This document shows positions 63,601-64,000 of a stretch of 64,000 nucleotides of DNA, piece by piece (position 1 is the first letter of the stretch; each line of letters starts with the position of its first letter). The stretch is taken from positions 80,392-144,391 of the forward strand of contig JAJDTX010000150.1 of assembly GCA_022826925.1 (NCBI GenBank). Direction: 5' to 3'. The notes under the pieces are model-generated. The model made no database searches. It was not told the origin of the DNA and was given only the letters and a program-made list of their open reading frames with translations. The translations under genes were made by a program, and so were the position numbers. The DNA comes from Bryobacterales bacterium. GTDB lineage: Bacteria; Acidobacteriota; Terriglobia; Bryobacterales; UBA6623.

Positions 63601-63739
63601 GGCAAGACCGTTGCAGAATCGGGAAGACCTGCTCGCCGAAGTCCACCTCGGCCGTAGCCGGCCAGACGGCACCGACGATCGCCAACACCAAGACCGGCAT
63701 GCGGTGGCCTAGCTGACCATGTGCTCGCCGCTCCCGCAT
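60638..63739 (-). CDS. PSD1 cytochrome c-type protein with discoidin-like insert
   Basis: A protein of 1033 aa. The signal region is MPVLVLAIVGAVWPATA, preceded by 13 residues; ATG 63700 is an alternative. The haem motif is CLGCHG. DUF1549 has DLTGLPPAVEEL, WLDAARYADSDGYEKD and IQCAQCHSHKYDPLTHDEYY. The insert at about 410-620 (ITAVRLEVLTDPNLPLGGPGRSVYGTGALSEFRL, then RHSSGTLLTFFLDQSHGGYD) resembles a galactose-binding beta-sandwich. DUF1553 follows with APTTARVIVNRIWQAYFGTG and RSNTPLQALTTLNEE. Paired with the DUF1501 gene downstream. Confidence 0.9.
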   Translation of the reverse strand: MRERRAHGQLGHRMPVLVLAIVGAVWPATAEVDFGEQVFPILQRSCLGCHGPDQQLSGLRLDARASVLGASAPPSLVVPGSAQDSELYRRIAGLSDGPRMPMGGTLSAVEIDTIRQWIEAGAEWPKGTGTVEEEVGRHWAFVAPKRPLPPGDQSLHPIDAFVRARLADAGLEPMPRASDAALLRRVSLDLTGLPPAVEELEEFQKEPDYGALVGRLLASPHYGERWGRLWLDAARYADSDGYEKDMPRQVWFYRDWVVDALNRDLPYDRFVVEQIAGDLLPGGTRQQHIATGYLRNSMVNEEGGTDPEQFRMEALFDRMDAIGKGILGLTIQCAQCHSHKYDPLTHDEYYRLFAFLNNADEAKVAVYTAEDAQVRQAVIDEIRAIEDELIASNPDWQSRMASWEREVRGNQPQWTVLHPEVDDLSTGGQRYLLQSDGSLLAQGYAPTEHVAEFAAQTSLPEITAVRLEVLTDPNLPLGGPGRSVYGTGALSEFRLRAAPADDPTSQQDVWIRTSSADIDLPERSLDPKVFPHKEGSERFTGPIHFAYDDCVDTAWELFAGHGRSNQPRKAVFVFDRPIRHSSGTLLTFFLDQSHGGYDSNVGQNNNLGRIRLSVTNADDPVADPLPARVRAIVEQGRDGRTPQEDREVFSFWRTTVPAWADANERIEQAWGRYPQGNTQLVLKRRSEPRQTHLLQRGDFLEPAHEVEPGVPDFLHALGASGRPPRLAFAEWLVDRGAPTTARVIVNRIWQAYFGTGLVATAEDFGMQGDLPSHPELLDWLAVELMDSGWSLKHIHRLIVTAGTYQQASRLTDQASAVDPDNRLLSRGPRVRADAEIVRDIALAASGLLSHQVGGPPVHPPAPELLFKPPISFSEKPWPAAAGEDRYRRALYTFQYISAPYPAFEVFDAPNGSTACVRRGRSNTPLQALTTLNEELFMEAARALARRTVAAATGERERLDHAFRSCLSREVRSDEAELLLGLLRKTREQLAAGLLDARELTAADSDEGPSPDDEAAWTVLARALLNLDETITKQ

Positions 63740-64000
63740 CCGTCGCAATCCACTGTATCACCGGCCCGCCTTTCCGGGGCGAGCGTGCACGCAAGCCCGG
63801 GCCAGCCTTTCCCCGCGCTCCCAAACAGCAGCCCGCACCTGCCAACATGAGTCTCTAGTCCCAACTTACCCCAACTAGTTTATGGCTGTACGCCATCGTA
63901 AATTCCAGCCTTGGGCTGATGTACCTCGCGATGGATCAGGCACTTAGGTGATTTCGTCGAGTCCCTGCTGCGTACGCCATTGGGCGGAATAGCCGCATTT
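63740..64000. other. Right-edge region, no supported gene
   Basis: All three minus-strand frames are open at the edge for 19 to about 40 codons, so a gene end could enter here (one candidate stop is TAA at 63946), but none shows a recognisable motif. A 21-codon plus frame from 63870 is too short to call. Confidence 0.3.

Noticed and set aside
1..64000. CRISPR array, rRNA or tRNA genes
   Set aside because: No regularly spaced direct repeats, rRNA-like stretches or cloverleaf sequences were noticed when reading intergenic regions; this was not an exhaustive search.

Overview
The window looks like a chromosomal segment of a GC-rich (by eye roughly 60-65% G+C) Gram-negative bacterium, most likely an Acidobacteriota of the Bryobacterales/Solibacterales type. 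The reasons are an Oar-like TonB-dependent receptor with an N-terminal carboxypeptidase-regulatory domain, three PSD1-type cytochrome c proteins (DUF1549/DUF1553), two DUF1501 proteins, several exported sulfatases and sodium:solute symporters. The assignment rests on gene content only; there is no rRNA, and no tRNA gene or CRISPR array was recognised.

Layout. 1-2084 (minus, runs off the left edge): an exported protein with four tandem Cache-like domains joined to the start of a peptide-ABC-transporter substrate-binding domain. 2270-2448: a small element bounded by perfect 17-bp inverted repeats. 2483-4687: sugar isomerase-like protein, ispD, ispF. 4862-12006: PSD1 cytochrome with a LamG insert, cupin, DUF1501, DUF3311 and a Na+/solute symporter. 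12121-18827: glycosyltransferase, HAD hydrolase, HNH nuclease, DksA/TraR protein, leuCD, lspA-lgt. 18966-25913: pterin dehydratase, S41 protease, MBL hydrolase, small cytochrome c, ACP, FabF, EtfBA. 25961-33836: sulfatase, class A PBP, prolyl-tRNA synthetase, gamma-glutamyltransferase. 34138-44420: second PSD1 protein, TonB-dependent receptor, TPR protein, GNAT, second sulfatase. 44772-51084: two toxin-antitoxin pairs flanking a GH38 alpha-mannosidase plus SSS transporter. 51352-56472: an operon of glucarate-dehydratase-like enolase, SDR, DHDPS-family aldolase and third sulfatase. 56866-58112: a broken AAA ATPase with an AT-rich operator region. 58373-63739: SMP-30-like lactonase, then DUF1501 and a third PSD1 protein.

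Functionally the window mixes housekeeping genes (isoprenoid, leucine, fatty acid, lipoprotein and peptidoglycan synthesis) with machinery for polysaccharide and sulfated glycan breakdown: exported sulfatases, GH38, TonB receptor, SSS transporters, and a sugar-acid route (lactonase, dehydratase, aldolase). Recurrent features worth following up are -10-like hexamers (TAGACT, TATAAT) placed about 7 nt before start codons, which suggests leaderless mRNAs, and the modular insertion between the two conserved halves of the PSD1 proteins.
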